A stretch of DNA of 36,266 nucleotides from Deltaproteobacteria bacterium (GCA_018644785.1 JABGPV010000016.1:1-36266); one strand, 5' to 3'; counted from the first letter of the stretch, positions 8,806 to 18,484 are shown. A program made the numbers and translations. Notes: generated from the sequence alone by a model not told the origin.

Positions 8806-11800
8806 CTACTCTCCCAGATTCAGATGATAATTTTCTCCCATGAAGCGGTCAATACTTTCCATGAGTTTTTCCCGATCCAGTTTGACCTGGTAGTCGTCAA
8901 TGCCCACTTCCCGGCCCCGGGCCAGATCTTCATCGTCAGCAAGGGTGGTCAGGGCGATGACCGGCAGGTGCCTATACCGTTCATCCGATTTAATTTTTTT
9001 TGCCAGACCAAGTCCGTCCAGGTTGGGCATTTCAAGGTCCGTCACCACCAGGGATATGGCAGGCCCATGTTTTTCCAACAGATTCCAGGCCTCAAGGCCG
9101 TCTTTGGCTTCAATCACCCTGTACCCTTTGTCTTCAATGAACCCTTTGACCTGGTCCCTGAAAAAATTGGAATCCTCGGCAATGAGGATTCTTGAGGAGG
9201 CGTTGGGTTTTTTTTCAGTTTCCTTTTCTTCAGTAAACCAATCGGGGTTGAGGGTGGAAATAATGTCAAAGACATCCACCAGCAGGGTGGTCTGGCCCTC
9301 GATGACCACCGATCCCATGATTCCGGGTTGCTTCAGCGCTTTTTCATCCAGTCTTTCCGTGCTTTCCAGGGCATCCACCGGGCCCGTGGCCAGAAGACCG
9401 ATTTCCCTTCCCGCCAGCGTGAAGACCAGGACCAGCAGATGACTTTTTTCCCCCAGGGGTTTGACGGAGGCCACTTGATCGATGGCAAAGAGCAGCAGGT
9501 TGCTGCTCCGGTACTGCATCACTTTTTTCCCTCCCATCACTTCCACCTGGGTGGCGCTGATTTTTTCGATTCGAAGTACCTGGTTCAATGGAACGGCAAA
9601 CTGTTCGTCATGACCGTTCCTGAACACCAGCAGGGATTGACGGTCTTTGCTCACTCCCATCGCGGCGGCCTTCTCTTTCGCCAGTTCTTTTGCCCGGGTG
9701 CTTTCGTGTACCGGAGCGAGTTCCGCCAGTTGTGCCAACGCCATTATGTCCAGGATCAGGGCTACCTTTCCGTCCCCCATGATGGTGGCGCCGGCATACC
9801 CTTTTGTCTGCTTGAGATGCCGGCCGAGCGGATGTACCACGATCTCTTCCGAATCAAACAGAGCGTCCACCACGAGACCGTATTTCATGTCGCCCGAGGA
9901 TACCACGGCGATGTTGAGACCGCTGGCAACCCGGTAACGCCGGTCGCTGTTGGATCGCATGGGGTGATTTGAAACGTCCTCACTCCGGTTTTCATCCAGG
10001 GATCCGAAAAGAGGACTTTTTCTGGACCGCCGATCCGCAATCCGTTCCCGTCGGTCAGACCGGGCTTTTTCAGTCGCCAGGTCCGTATAGGTCCGCTGAA
10101 TGCTCAGTACATCTGAGAGCCGCAGCAGGGGCAGGAGTCGGGACCGTAAACGCACCACTTCCGCGTTCCCCACAATTTCAAGCCGCTTTTGTACCTGATT
10201 GGCCGGAACCCGGATGAGCTCCACCAGGTTCACCTGCGGTAATGCGTACCGCTCATTTTCGGTGAGGATGATCTGGCTGGGGATAATGGCCAGGGTCAAC
10301 GGGACCTTGATCCTGACGGTGGTTCCTTTCCCGGTTTCCGTGTTCAGATCGATCTGCCCCCCCAGGCGGTCCAGATTGGTTTTGACCACATCCATGCCCA
10401 CCCCCCGGCCGGAGATGTCCGTGAGCTTTTGGGCCATGGAAAATCCGGGGAGAAAAATCAGTTGGATTTTCTCATTCAGGGAAAGATTTTCCGATTGTTT
10501 CTGCGTGATGAAGCCTTTTTCCATGGCCTCAGCAGCCAGTTTTTCGCCATCCAGTCCCCGGCCGTCGTCATCAATTTCAATGTTGACCTGGCCGGCCTCA
10601 TGAAATGCTTTGAGAAGGATTCGGCCGATGGGGTGTTTTCCTGCTTTTTCCCGTTGGTCGGGGGGCTCGATGCCATGGTCGATGGCATTTCGCACCAGGT
10701 GGGTCAGCGGGTCGCCCATGGCTTCAATGAGGGTCTTGTCCAGTTCCACATCTTTTCCCTCGATGATCAGTTCCACTTCCTTGCCCAGATTTCTGGCCAG
10801 ATCCCGTGCCACTCTTGGAAACTTGTTGAACACATTCCCGATGGGCTGCATGCGCGTGCGCATGATGGCTTCCTGAAGTTCGGACGTAATATGGTCGATC
10901 CGTTTGCCCACCGCCTCGGTGGCATCCAGATCTTTTCTGGAAAGGGTCTGAAGCAGCTGGTTCCGGCCCAGTACCAGTTCTCCGGCAAGGGTCATGAGGG
11001 AATCGAGCACCCCCACTTGCACGCGGAGGCTGGTTTCGGGAATGGGTGTATGGGTCTCGGTCGGCGTTGGGTTGGGTTGGGATTCTGCTTTTATGGGGCT
11101 CGGTTCCAAGGGTTCGGTTGTGGGGGGTGGATGTTCAATGTGATTGTCTGGTACAGGTTCTGCGGTTGGAATGCTATGATCTTCGGCCCGGGTTTGAAGG
11201 GGATGGTTCGGAAGCAGAACCCGGCCGTCTTGGGAAACCTCATAGACCCGATCCGGGTCCATCTCGAACAGGTTTGCCACGTCCTCCGGATCCAGTATGC
11301 AGGCGAAAAGTATCGTCAAAGTGTGTGGCGGCTGGTTCTGGTCCAGCTGGTGCGTTAACACGGTCCCATAGGATCGGGCTTCTTCCAGCACGCCATCACA
11401 CGGTTTTCCTTCATCTTGTGTATCATGGGTCAAAGGAATTTCCAGGAGGTAGACCGATCTGCCCTCTTGTTTCATGTCCCTGATGTGTTCCAGGTCGTCG
11501 GGTGAGGCGGTCAGCCCTGGGCGGCTGTCCGGAAATGAAAGGAAAACCGGTGTTTCCCGTAGTTTCGAAGCCGGTTCTTGAATGGATGGCTCGGGATGAT
11601 CCGTAATGGAAGAAAGTGCTCCCACGTGTTCCGAGATATCCATCCCATCACTTTCTTCCACATGGACCAGAAGGTTTTTGAGTGTGTCCGAGGCCAGCAA
11701 CAGAAAGTTGATGTTTTCAGGATTGGGGACGAGTTTTTTATTACGAATAAGCCCAAGAACACTTTCCATGTGGTGGGAAAGGGTTTTGATGTTTTCAAGG

Positions 11801-11979
11801 CCGATGAAACCGGCCCCCCCTTTGATGGAGTGGGCCGCGCGGAACACCGTGTTGACTTTTTCAACATCGATGTTGGATCCGGCCTTTTCCATTTCCAGCA
11901 GATCCGTTTCAATGCCGGCAAGATGTTCCAGGGATTCGTCAATATAGGCCTTCAGCGTCTCGTCATCGCTTGGGCTCAT
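8806..11979 (-). CDS. cheA: Hybrid chemotaxis histidine kinase CheA with C-terminal receiver
   Basis: About 1057 residues from the ATG at 11979, chosen because GGAG lies 9 bases upstream. A GTG at 12027 would add 16 residues but lacks a ribosome site. Order of parts: HPt domain with phospho-acceptor H50 ([11 protein letters not shown]); a P2-like segment; a proline/threonine-rich linker; the dimerisation domain ([18 protein letters not shown]); the HATPase ([28 protein letters not shown]); a first CheW-like domain interrupted by an Arg/Asp-rich insertion ([14 protein letters not shown]); a second CheW-like domain; and a receiver with D981 ([12 protein letters not shown]). It phosphorylates CheB and the receivers encoded in this operon. 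As the first gene it probably starts the operon. Confidence 0.95.
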   Translation of the reverse strand: MSPSDDETLKAYIDESLEHLAGIETDLLEMEKAGSNIDVEKVNTVFRAAHSIKGGAGFIGLENIKTLSHHMESVLGLIRNKKLVPNPENINFLLLASDTLKNLLVHVEESDGMDISEHVGALSSITDHPEPSIQEPASKLRETPVFLSFPDSRPGLTASPDDLEHIRDMKQEGRSVYLLEIPLTHDTQDEGKPCDGVLEEARSYGTVLTHQLDQNQPPHTLTILFACILDPEDVANLFEMDPDRVYEVSQDGRVLLPNHPLQTRAEDHSIPTAEPVPDNHIEHPPPTTEPLEPSPIKAESQPNPTPTETHTPIPETSLRVQVGVLDSLMTLAGELVLGRNQLLQTLSRKDLDATEAVGKRIDHITSELQEAIMRTRMQPIGNVFNKFPRVARDLARNLGKEVELIIEGKDVELDKTLIEAMGDPLTHLVRNAIDHGIEPPDQREKAGKHPIGRILLKAFHEAGQVNIEIDDDGRGLDGEKLAAEAMEKGFITQKQSENLSLNEKIQLIFLPGFSMAQKLTDISGRGVGMDVVKTNLDRLGGQIDLNTETGKGTTVRIKVPLTLAIIPSQIILTENERYALPQVNLVELIRVPANQVQKRLEIVGNAEVVRLRSRLLPLLRLSDVLSIQRTYTDLATEKARSDRRERIADRRSRKSPLFGSLDENRSEDVSNHPMRSNSDRRYRVASGLNIAVVSSGDMKYGLVVDALFDSEEIVVHPLGRHLKQTKGYAGATIMGDGKVALILDIMALAQLAELAPVHESTRAKELAKEKAAAMGVSKDRQSLLVFRNGHDEQFAVPLNQVLRIEKISATQVEVMGGKKVMQYRSSNLLLFAIDQVASVKPLGEKSHLLVLVFTLAGREIGLLATGPVDALESTERLDEKALKQPGIMGSVVIEGQTTLLVDVFDIISTLNPDWFTEEKETEKKPNASSRILIAEDSNFFRDQVKGFIEDKGYRVIEAKDGLEAWNLLEKHGPAISLVVTDLEMPNLDGLGLAKKIKSDERYRHLPVIALTTLADDEDLARGREVGIDDYQVKLDREKLMESIDRFMGENYHLNLGE

Positions 11980-12088
11980 GATGATGTGCTCCACAAAAAA
12001 GGGCTGCGCACGGAGTTGTATTTTCACGAAAGAAGAACTCTATCATAGGTTGTATCGATTTTCAAAAACAATTCTAGGTGGTTTACCC

Positions 12089-12117
12089 ATTATAACCATA
12101 TTTGTAAAAGCCTTGAC
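12089..12117 (-). promoter_or_regulatory. Possible promoter of the che operon, overlapping the gcvH promoter
   Basis: On the minus strand a perfect -10 box TATAAT (12094-12089) lies 17 bases after a weak -35 box GTCAAG (12117-12112). Initiation would fall near 12082, about 100 bases before cheA. The -35 overlaps the -35 of the gcvH promoter on the opposite strand, so the two transcripts would start back to back and could compete for polymerase. The weak -35 keeps confidence low. Confidence 0.35.
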
Positions 12118-12141
12118 AGGAATAGCAAGTTTGGCTATTGA
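12101..12141 (+). promoter_or_regulatory. gcvH promoter (copy 1 of a 41-bp element shared with gcvPA)
   Basis: A consensus -35 TTGACA (12113-12118) and a -10 TATTGA (12136-12141) are separated by 17 bases. The element begins TTTGTAA and matches the element at 21853-21893 in 34 of 41 positions. The matches include the spacer words GGAAT and AAGTTTG, which a plain sigma70 promoter does not require and which may be a regulator site. The leader to the gcvH ATG is about 80 bases and contains a CCCTT-CCGTC-AAGGG hairpin (12167-12181). No glycine riboswitch was recognised. Confidence 0.75.
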
Positions 12142-12223
12142 TTTAAACTAAGACAACGAAATTATGCCCTTCCGTCAAGGGGTTTGCCATCAACCAAATA
12201 ACTGTCTGTTCGGGGGACTTGCA

Positions 12224-12628
12224 ATGAAAGAGATCAATGAACTGGATGTGCCTGATGACCTCTATTATACGGAAGATCATGAATGGGTACGGGTGAAAGG
12301 TGAAAATGTGACCATCGGCGTCAGCGACTACGCACAGGATCAGCTTGGCGACATTGTGTTTGTGGAGATGCCTGCGTCCGGGGATCAATTCAAAAAAGGG
12401 GATGAGTTCGGGACCGTGGAGTCGGTCAAGGCCGTTGCTGAGCTATACATGCCCATTGGCGGGAAGGTCATCCGGGTGAACCAGGCCCTTGAAGATGCCC
12501 CCGAATTGTTGAACCAGAGCCCTTATGCTGAAGGATGGATCATTGAGATCAAACCCGAGGATGCATCACAACTCGAAGCTATCCTGAACAAAGAGGCGTA
12601 TCTTAAGATGCTGGAGGGGTTGGAATAG
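12224..12628 (+). CDS. gcvH: Glycine cleavage system H protein (lipoyl carrier)
   Basis: The 134-residue H protein carries the lipoyl arm that shuttles the aminomethyl group between the P, T and L proteins. The lipoylation site is K69 in GTVESVKAVAELYMP, preceded by the family signature YTEDHEWVRV and GDIVFVEMP. The ATG at 12224 has GGGGGA about 6 bases upstream and gives the usual family length. An in-frame ATG at 12164 lies only about 20 bases after the promoter and would add an atypical N-terminus. The gene stands alone, with gcvPA and gcvPB about 9.4 kb downstream. Its last 26 bp overlap the convergent tetR gene. Its 3' end (12589-12628) recurs in degraded form just upstream of gcvPA. Confidence 0.96.
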   Translation: MKEINELDVPDDLYYTEDHEWVRVKGENVTIGVSDYAQDQLGDIVFVEMPASGDQFKKGDEFGTVESVKAVAELYMPIGGKVIRVNQALEDAPELLNQSPYAEGWIIEIKPEDASQLEAILNKEAYLKMLEGLE

Positions 12629-13241
12629 CAGCGGACACGGATTTCCAAAACAGGTTGAAAAAACGGGGAACCGTGTCCACCAGTTTCCATTTCCTCCCGT
12701 GGAAATACCAAAGCTGTATCTGCCGGTGGCAGAACATGTAGTACAGGGCCATGATCTGGCGGTGTGAAAGGGCAGGATCGATCTCCTTTCGTTCATGGCC
12801 GTGCTTTGTGGCCCGGGTCATGATCTCAAAGGCATCCTCCCGCCTATATGACGCTTCCCTCATCCAACTCCGCATGGGCACCGTGATGAACGCCGTAATG
12901 GCAACGCCCGGGTTTTTGTCATAGTAGTCCATGGTCACCCAGAAAACCTTCCGAAAAATCTCTTTGGTGCTCTCAAGACCCTCCAGATGGGTCTTCATGA
13001 GCACTCCGATCTCGCTGATCTTCTGATCCAGGATGGTGAAGAGGAGCGCCTCCTTTGACGGGAAATATTTATAGACCGTGCTGAGGCTCAACCCTGAGAG
13101 TCTGCATATCTCCCTCATATTAACCTGATGAAAGTCCTTTCGGCTGAACAGGTCAAGGACCACCGGATAAAGCCGGCTTCTCAGTTTTTCCGGAAGCAGG
13201 GGCGTCTTTCTCCGGCCGGAAGCCCGTTTGTCAATGTTCAT
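12603..13241 (-). CDS. TetR/AcrR-family transcriptional regulator
   Basis: About 212 residues. An N-terminal TetR DNA-binding domain contains the helix-turn-helix MREICRLSGLSLSTVYKYFPSKEALL (about 42-67). The ligand-binding domain is helical and unassigned. The ATG at 13241 is preceded by AAAGGA at a suitable distance; a TTG at 13268 has no ribosome site. It is the last gene of the maoC-liv-acyl-CoA-synthetase operon (24 bp after livM), so it is a natural candidate to bind the three palindromes at 21029-21105 upstream of that operon. Its effector would then be an acyl-CoA. That link is inference. Its 3' end overlaps gcvH tail to tail by 26 bp. Confidence 0.9.
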   Translation of the reverse strand: MNIDKRASGRRKTPLLPEKLRSRLYPVVLDLFSRKDFHQVNMREICRLSGLSLSTVYKYFPSKEALLFTILDQKISEIGVLMKTHLEGLESTKEIFRKVFWVTMDYYDKNPGVAITAFITVPMRSWMREASYRREDAFEIMTRATKHGHERKEIDPALSHRQIMALYYMFCHRQIQLWYFHGRKWKLVDTVPRFFNLFWKSVSAAIPTPPAS

Positions 13242-13264
13242 TTCTAGGGGTCCTTTGCTCGTAC

Positions 13265-14308
13265 TCAATAGGTGTATGGCCAGTTTTTCCAGTAATTCTT
13301 AAATCTCACCCAGAGGCCGAAAAGCCCGGTGGGCTCAAAGATGAGAAAGAGAATGATGACCAGGCCGTAAAAGCTGCCCTGCAGATCGGCCATCCTGGTG
13401 ACCAGAAAAGGGAAATCCTGGCTAAAGGCATCCCTTAACAGCCTGATTCCTTCGGGGAGCATTGTAATGAAGATGGCCCCGAAGATGGTGCCGATGATGG
13501 TGCCGACTCCCCCCACCAGGCACATGGCCAGGTATTCTATGGTCATGAGGAAGGTGAAATACTCCGGGCCGATGAACGACAGGGTCACGGCATAGAGGCA
13601 CCCCGCAATGCCGGCGTAGAAGGAACAGACCATGAATGACAGGATTTTGGTTTTGACCACGTCAACCCCGATCACCTCTGCGGCGATGTCGTAATCCCTG
13701 ACGGCGATGAAAGCCCGGCCCGCCTCCGTTCGAAACAAGTTTCTGGCAAAGGCCGTGGTACAGACCACCAGGAAAAGGATGAGAAAGTAAATCTTTCTGT
13801 CGGAATCAAAAGCAAATCCGAAAAAGGATGCCTCCGGGACGCTCATGCCGCCTGTGCCGTTGGTGAGGCCGTTCCAATGGATAATGACGTATTCCACAAT
13901 GTAGTAGAAGGCAAATGTGGCGATGGCCAGGTAGAGACCTCGCAGCCGCAAACAGGGAATGGCAATGATGAGACCGCAGATGGCGCTGACAATCCCGGCA
14001 ATGGGAAAGGCGAGCCAGAAAGGGAACCCCCATTTCACCGAAAGAATTGTAGAGGTGTAGGCGCCGATGGCGATAAAGGCGGAGTGGCCCAGAGAAATTT
14101 GCCCTGTATACCCGGCCAGGATATTGAGACCCAAAGCCCCGATAACGGCGATGCCGCAGAGATTGGCGATGTACAGGAAGTATTGTTCTACCAGAAAGGG
14201 GAAAACCAGAAGGCAGAGGGCCAGGACGCAGAGCCAGAATTTGATGAAACATGTCTGGAAGATTTTGATGTCGTCACGATAGTTTGTTTTGAACTGCCCG
14301 CTTCCCAT
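13265..14308 (-). CDS. livM: Branched-chain-type ABC transporter permease LivM
   Basis: A 347-residue inner-membrane permease with about eight to ten hydrophobic helices. The family signature ALGLNILAGYTGQISLGHSAFIAIGAY is near residues 57-83, and LVGGVGTIIGTIFGA is in the C-terminal half. It pairs with LivH to form the pore energised by LivF and LivG. It starts 19 bp after livH. Clustering with an acyl-CoA synthetase and a MaoC-like protein suggests a carboxylic acid substrate instead of, or besides, amino acids. Confidence 0.93.
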   Translation of the reverse strand: MGSGQFKTNYRDDIKIFQTCFIKFWLCVLALCLLVFPFLVEQYFLYIANLCGIAVIGALGLNILAGYTGQISLGHSAFIAIGAYTSTILSVKWGFPFWLAFPIAGIVSAICGLIIAIPCLRLRGLYLAIATFAFYYIVEYVIIHWNGLTNGTGGMSVPEASFFGFAFDSDRKIYFLILFLVVCTTAFARNLFRTEAGRAFIAVRDYDIAAEVIGVDVVKTKILSFMVCSFYAGIAGCLYAVTLSFIGPEYFTFLMTIEYLAMCLVGGVGTIIGTIFGAIFITMLPEGIRLLRDAFSQDFPFLVTRMADLQGSFYGLVIILFLIFEPTGLFGLWVRFKNYWKNWPYTY

Positions 14309-14327
14309 AAGGGTTCGCCTCGTCTGT

Positions 14328-15227
14328 CTACACGCGGATGATCTCTTTTTTGCCGAAGAGGCCGTATGGCCGGATCATGAGTGCCAGGAGAAGCACGAAA
14401 AAGGTCGACAACTCCTTGATCCCGGATCCGAAGGCCTGGGAAAGATAGCCGCCGGCCAGGTTTTCGACGAGTCCCACGATGAGTCCTCCCAGAATGGCGC
14501 CGCCGATACTGTCAATACCGCCCAGGACCACCGCCGGGAAGACCTTGAGTCCGATGAGACTCATGTTGGTGTCCAGGTTCGAAATACTGGCGAAAAGAAT
14601 CCCGCCGATGGAGGCCACAACCGACGCCATGACCCAGGAGAGGGAAAAAATCTTTCGAACACTGATCCCCATGAGAAAGGCATATTTTTGATTGAAGGCT
14701 GTTGCCCTCATGGCCAGCCCCACCTTGTTGTATTTGAAAAAGAGGTAGCACATGAAAAAAAGCCCCAGGGCCGCAGCGATGGTGGTCAGTTCAACGGGGA
14801 GAATCACAAGGCCCAAAAAGTGATAGGCCTTGGATGAAAAAGGGGAAGGGAAGACATATTGGTCATGCCCCCAGATCAGCCCCACCAGGCTTCGCAAAAG
14901 GGTGGACAGGCCCACGGTGACCATTATCACCGAGAAAACGGGCTCCCCCACCAGGGGCCTCAGAATGGCCATTTCGATGAGAATACCCAGGAGGGATGAA
15001 AAAACCAGGGTGATCAGAAAGGCCGGAACAAAGGGAATATGATAAGTGGATACCAGATAGTAACAGAAGTAGGCACCCAGCATCATCAGTTCGCCCTGGG
15101 CAAAATTCACCACATTGGTGGCCTTGTAGATGAGGACAAACCCCAGGGCAACAAGGCCGTAGATGCTCCCCACGATCAGGCCGCTCAAAACCAGTTGAAA
15201 AAAAACCTGTAGCTCTCCGCCATCCAT
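14328..15227 (-). CDS. livH: Branched-chain-type ABC transporter permease LivH
   Basis: A 299-residue integral membrane permease. The signatures GLVALGFVLIYKATNVVNFAQGELMMLGAY (about 25-54) and FPAVVLGGIDSIGGAILGGLIVG are diagnostic for LivH. It lies between the substrate-binding-protein gene (about 150 bp upstream, with two hairpins in the gap) and livM (19 bp downstream). The hairpins may set its expression below that of the binding protein. Confidence 0.94.
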   Translation of the reverse strand: MDGGELQVFFQLVLSGLIVGSIYGLVALGFVLIYKATNVVNFAQGELMMLGAYFCYYLVSTYHIPFVPAFLITLVFSSLLGILIEMAILRPLVGEPVFSVIMVTVGLSTLLRSLVGLIWGHDQYVFPSPFSSKAYHFLGLVILPVELTTIAAALGLFFMCYLFFKYNKVGLAMRATAFNQKYAFLMGISVRKIFSLSWVMASVVASIGGILFASISNLDTNMSLIGLKVFPAVVLGGIDSIGGAILGGLIVGLVENLAGGYLSQAFGSGIKELSTFFVLLLALMIRPYGLFGKKEIIRV

Positions 15228-15310
15228 TTTGTTTTCGTCCCAAGCCCATCCGTGCCTTGTTTTTTGGAAAACGAAGGAACACGGGGGCTTTTCCTGGAGG
15301 CATGATTTGC

Positions 15311-15351
15311 CCCGGTTTTCAGGGAACCGGGACCGGCGAAAACAGTGCCGG
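15311..15351 (-). other. Two tandem hairpins in the gap between the substrate-binding-protein gene and livH
   Basis: CCCGGTT (15311-15317) pairs with AACCGGG (15325-15331), and CCGGC (15333-15337) pairs with GCCGG (15347-15351). The transcript would form two GC-rich stem-loops one after the other. No U-run follows, so this is not a full terminator. Such structures between a binding-protein gene and its permeases commonly protect the upstream mRNA or attenuate read-through. Confidence 0.55.
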
Positions 15352-15376
15352 CCCCGACCTGCCTTTTATGCCCCTA

Positions 15377-16579
15377 CTATTGGGCCGCGGTCCACCCGGT
15401 CAAGGGAACAAACCGTTTTTCCGCCACATTCCCCTTGCTCATTCTGGCGAATCCGGGTGATCCATGGGATTTTGCGGAGTAGGTGATGGGCCCCATCAAC
15501 CCTTCCGGGTCAAACCCCTTCATGGATTCCAGTGCCGCCACCAGTTTTTCCCGAGTAAGGTCTTTTCCGGCCCGTTTAGCGCCTTCGGCAAAGACCATGG
15601 CGTTGATCCAGCCATAGACGTAATAGGGATGAATTTTGGCTTCGGCGGGCATCCACTTGTCCCCGAAGTATTTTTTGGATGCGGCCACCAATCGTTTCAT
15701 GCCCGGGATGTCCTCCCCGGGCATGGCAAAGATGTTCACCACCAGCAACCCTTTTCCGTATTCGCCGGCCAACTGCAGGGTCACAATAATGCCCAGGGTG
15801 TTGCTCCCGATAAAGGTCGGTTTCCAATTGAGCTTCTGTGCCTCCTTGAGGAACATGGCCCCCGATTTTATGCCGGAAGCGATGAGTACCACATCGGGCT
15901 TGGCCCTTCTCAGGTTGATGACCTGGCTCTTGAAATCAACAGCGTCGTATTTATAGGTCTCCATGGTAATGGGCGGGAGATCATATTTCTTTCGCGCCAT
16001 CTCCAACCCCTTCAAATGGTCCCTTCCCCAATCATCGTCCTGGCAGAAAAGCCCGATCTTTGGTTTTTTTATCCCCAGTTCATTGCGGATGTAATCCACC
16101 ACAAAAAGGGATTGATCCACATAGTTGGTGCCCACTGCAAAAACCTCTCTTTTCAAAGGATCATACATGCTTGTGGCCAGGGAGCAGGCAGGGACTATGG
16201 GAATTTTCTGTTTCTTGGCAATGGGAAAGAGTGCCGTACTGGGGGCCGTTCCCCAAGGGGAAACCAGGGCGAAAACCCCGTCTTTGGCCATGAGTTTCTT
16301 TGCGGCCGCCACGGCCTTGGCCGGGCTGTAGGCGCAGTCCTCAACGATAACCTCCACCTTTCTTCCGTTAATCCCCCCTTTTTCATTCAGATCCTTGAAA
16401 AAGGAGACAATGCCGTCCGCCATGCCGACGCCGCCAATAGCCGTGGGACCGGTCAGGTCACTCACCACACCGATCTTGATGGTATCATCGGTTACCCCCA
16501 CCTCCGCCAGGGCGTTCGTGCTCCAGAAGACAAAAACCATTGTTAGCAAAACGTAAACCCACTTTGTAAATCCTTTCAT
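15377..16579 (-). CDS. ABC transporter substrate-binding protein, LivK/PBP1 type
   Basis: A 400-residue exported protein that captures the substrate for the LivFGHM transporter. The signal peptide is MKGFTKWVYVLLTMVFVFW followed by STNALA, with a likely cut after ALA before EVGVTDD. The mature domain starts TIKIGVVSDLTGPTAIGG, the usual type I periplasmic-binding fold opening. The start at 16579 has AGGGGGA at good spacing; a TTG at 16636 would put 19 residues before the signal peptide. The ligand cannot be read from the sequence. It stands between the acyl-CoA synthetase and livH. Confidence 0.93.
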   Translation of the reverse strand: MKGFTKWVYVLLTMVFVFWSTNALAEVGVTDDTIKIGVVSDLTGPTAIGGVGMADGIVSFFKDLNEKGGINGRKVEVIVEDCAYSPAKAVAAAKKLMAKDGVFALVSPWGTAPSTALFPIAKKQKIPIVPACSLATSMYDPLKREVFAVGTNYVDQSLFVVDYIRNELGIKKPKIGLFCQDDDWGRDHLKGLEMARKKYDLPPITMETYKYDAVDFKSQVINLRRAKPDVVLIASGIKSGAMFLKEAQKLNWKPTFIGSNTLGIIVTLQLAGEYGKGLLVVNIFAMPGEDIPGMKRLVAASKKYFGDKWMPAEAKIHPYYVYGWINAMVFAEGAKRAGKDLTREKLVAALESMKGFDPEGLMGPITYSAKSHGSPGFARMSKGNVAEKRFVPLTGWTAAQ

Positions 16580-16657
16580 GGTATCCCCCTTTAGGTTTTC
16601 TTTGTTGAGATTTGTTTTAACCGACCCTTGACCCAAACGATTTTTCCTTTTCTCCTA

Positions 16658-18484
16658 TCACCTCCTGTACATGGTTTGAATAAGATCCTTGAGTTTCTCC
16701 TCAACGCTCTTTCGTCGAACCTTCATGGTAGCCGTCAGTTCATCATCATCGTGGTCCAACTCCTTATCCAGAAGAACGAACTTTTTGATGCCTTCCACTC
16801 TGGCGAATTCCTTGTTGGCCTCGTCCACCTCTTTTCTGATCAGGTCATATATCGCTGGGTTCTCCGCAAGACTCTTGAAGGTGGTATAGGCGATTTTGTG
16901 GTCCGTGGCCCACTTGCTCACCGTGTCCAATTCGATCTGAACAATGGCGGAGAGGTACGGTTTGGCATCGCCCACCACAATGGCCTGGTTGATATAGGGG
17001 CTGCATTTCAGACGGTTTTCCATCTCGGAAGGGGCAATATTCTTCCCGCCGGCGGTGATGATGATATCTTTTTTTCGGTCGGTGATATAAAGGTACCCCG
17101 CTTCATCTAAAACACCCACGTCCCCGGTTCGCATCCATCCATCGCCCCGCGCCGCTTTTGTGGCTTCGGGGTCTTTGTAATAGCCCTTAAAAAGTGTGTC
17201 GCCTCGAAAAAGGATCTCCCCATCCTCGGCCAGTTTGAATTCCACCCCGGGCAGGGGTTGTCCCACAGAGCCGATTTTCCTGTCGTGGCCGTGGTGGATA
17301 TGGCTCACGCCGGACCCTTCGGTCTGTCCGTAGACCTCGCTGATTTTGAGTCCCAGCGCCTTGTAGAATTTCAGGATCTCGGGGGAAATGGGCGCAGATC
17401 CGCTGATGGCCAACCGGACCCGGAGTAGTCCCATCTTGTCCAGGATAGTGCGATAGAGGCAGAGGTATCCCAACCTGTAGAGCGCCCGCCGTCCCAAAGA
17501 ATCCCGCCCTTTGAGAAGGCTCCTCTCTACCATTTTTCGACCGATGGGCATCCAGAAAGAGTAGACCCGACGCTTGAACCATGAGGCATCTTCCATTCGA
17601 ATCCGGATGGAAGAATGCATTTTCTCCCAGATCCGTGGAACGCCCACAAAGATGGTGGGGGAAATTTCATAGAGGTTTTCCTGAATGGTCTCAAGGCTCT
17701 CTGCAAAATTGACGGTATAACCGGCATAGAGGGCAAGAATCACAGACATGAGCCTTTCCGCGATGTGGCACAGGGGGAGGTAGGAGACTACCTCGTCTTC
17801 AGGGGAAAAACGGGCGACCTTGGAAAAGGCCTCCGCCAGGGAGAGCAGGTTCCGGTGGGTCAGCATGGCGCCTTTCGGGGGGCCGGTGGTTCCGGAGGTG
17901 TACACCATGAGGGCCACATCGTCGGCGCGGATTTCAGAGATCAGCGATTCAAAGAATTGTGGATTTTCTTCGGCCTTTTTTCGCCCCAGGGCCTCCACCT
18001 GATCAAAAGAGATGATATGGGGATCATCGTAATGCCGGAGCCCCTTCATGTCGATGACGATGATCTTTTTTAAAAGAGGAAGCGCCCCCATGACCTCCAA
18101 CACCTTGTCCGCCTGTTCCTGGTCTTTTACAACCACCAACACCGAATCGGAATGACGCAACACATATTCCACCTGCTGGGGGGGATTGGTGGCATAAACG
18201 CCTACAGGCACCGCTCCGGCCGCCTGGGCGCCCAGATCCGCATAGAGCCATTCCCGGCAGTTGTCCCCTAAAATGGCCAGTTTATCGCCCTTTTCAAGGC
18301 CTAAGCTAACGGCTCCCAGGCAGAAATGCTTCACATGCTCGTAATATTGGTTCCACGAAATCTCCTGCCAGACGCCTAGATCTTTTTCCCTCAGGCCCAC
18401 CCTGTCCCCAAAGGTCTGCCTGTTGCGGGCCAGGAGGCGGGGAAGGGTATGGGGCTGATCATCATGGATGCCGGGTTTTTTCAT
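16658..18484 (-). CDS. Long-chain-type acyl-CoA synthetase (AMP-forming)
   Basis: This 608-residue enzyme activates a carboxylic acid to its CoA thioester using ATP. The P-loop motif YTSGTTGPPKGAMLTHRN is at about 195-212. Further adenylation motifs are VYGQTEGSG, GWMRTGDVGVLDEAGYLYITDRKKD and the A10-like end EELTATMKVRR. The overall form matches the FAA1/FadD15 group. It begins on the base after the livG stop, so it is built into the transporter operon. Coupling of import to CoA trapping is the likely logic. Chain length and substrate remain unknown. Confidence 0.93.
   Translation of the reverse strand: MKKPGIHDDQPHTLPRLLARNRQTFGDRVGLREKDLGVWQEISWNQYYEHVKHFCLGAVSLGLEKGDKLAILGDNCREWLYADLGAQAAGAVPVGVYATNPPQQVEYVLRHSDSVLVVVKDQEQADKVLEVMGALPLLKKIIVIDMKGLRHYDDPHIISFDQVEALGRKKAEENPQFFESLISEIRADDVALMVYTSGTTGPPKGAMLTHRNLLSLAEAFSKVARFSPEDEVVSYLPLCHIAERLMSVILALYAGYTVNFAESLETIQENLYEISPTIFVGVPRIWEKMHSSIRIRMEDASWFKRRVYSFWMPIGRKMVERSLLKGRDSLGRRALYRLGYLCLYRTILDKMGLLRVRLAISGSAPISPEILKFYKALGLKISEVYGQTEGSGVSHIHHGHDRKIGSVGQPLPGVEFKLAEDGEILFRGDTLFKGYYKDPEATKAARGDGWMRTGDVGVLDEAGYLYITDRKKDIIITAGGKNIAPSEMENRLKCSPYINQAIVVGDAKPYLSAIVQIELDTVSKWATDHKIAYTTFKSLAENPAIYDLIRKEVDEANKEFARVEGIKKFVLLDKELDHDDDELTATMKVRRKSVEEKLKDLIQTMYRR

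Noticed and set aside
10429..11358. A 309-residue plus-strand open frame opposite cheA
   Set aside because: It is antisense to the CheA ATPase and linker domains, rich in His/Gly/Phe as expected of a shadow, and has no motif.
12131..12150. GTTT...AAAC inverted repeat over the gcv -10 box as an operator
   Set aside because: The arm spacing is 20 bp at gcvH but 24 bp at gcvPA, so it is not conserved between the two otherwise matching promoters.
12142..12223. Glycine riboswitch in the gcvH leader
   Set aside because: The leader is only about 80 bases, has one small CCCTT/AAGGG hairpin and none of the conserved glycine-aptamer junction motifs I can recognise.
12164..12223. A longer gcvH start at 12164
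   Set aside because: It is only about 20 bases from the promoter and the extra residues do not fit the family; the ATG at 12224 has GGGGGA.
15464..16546. A 360-residue plus-strand open frame opposite the substrate-binding protein
   Set aside because: The minus strand has a signal peptide and family motifs; this frame has none.
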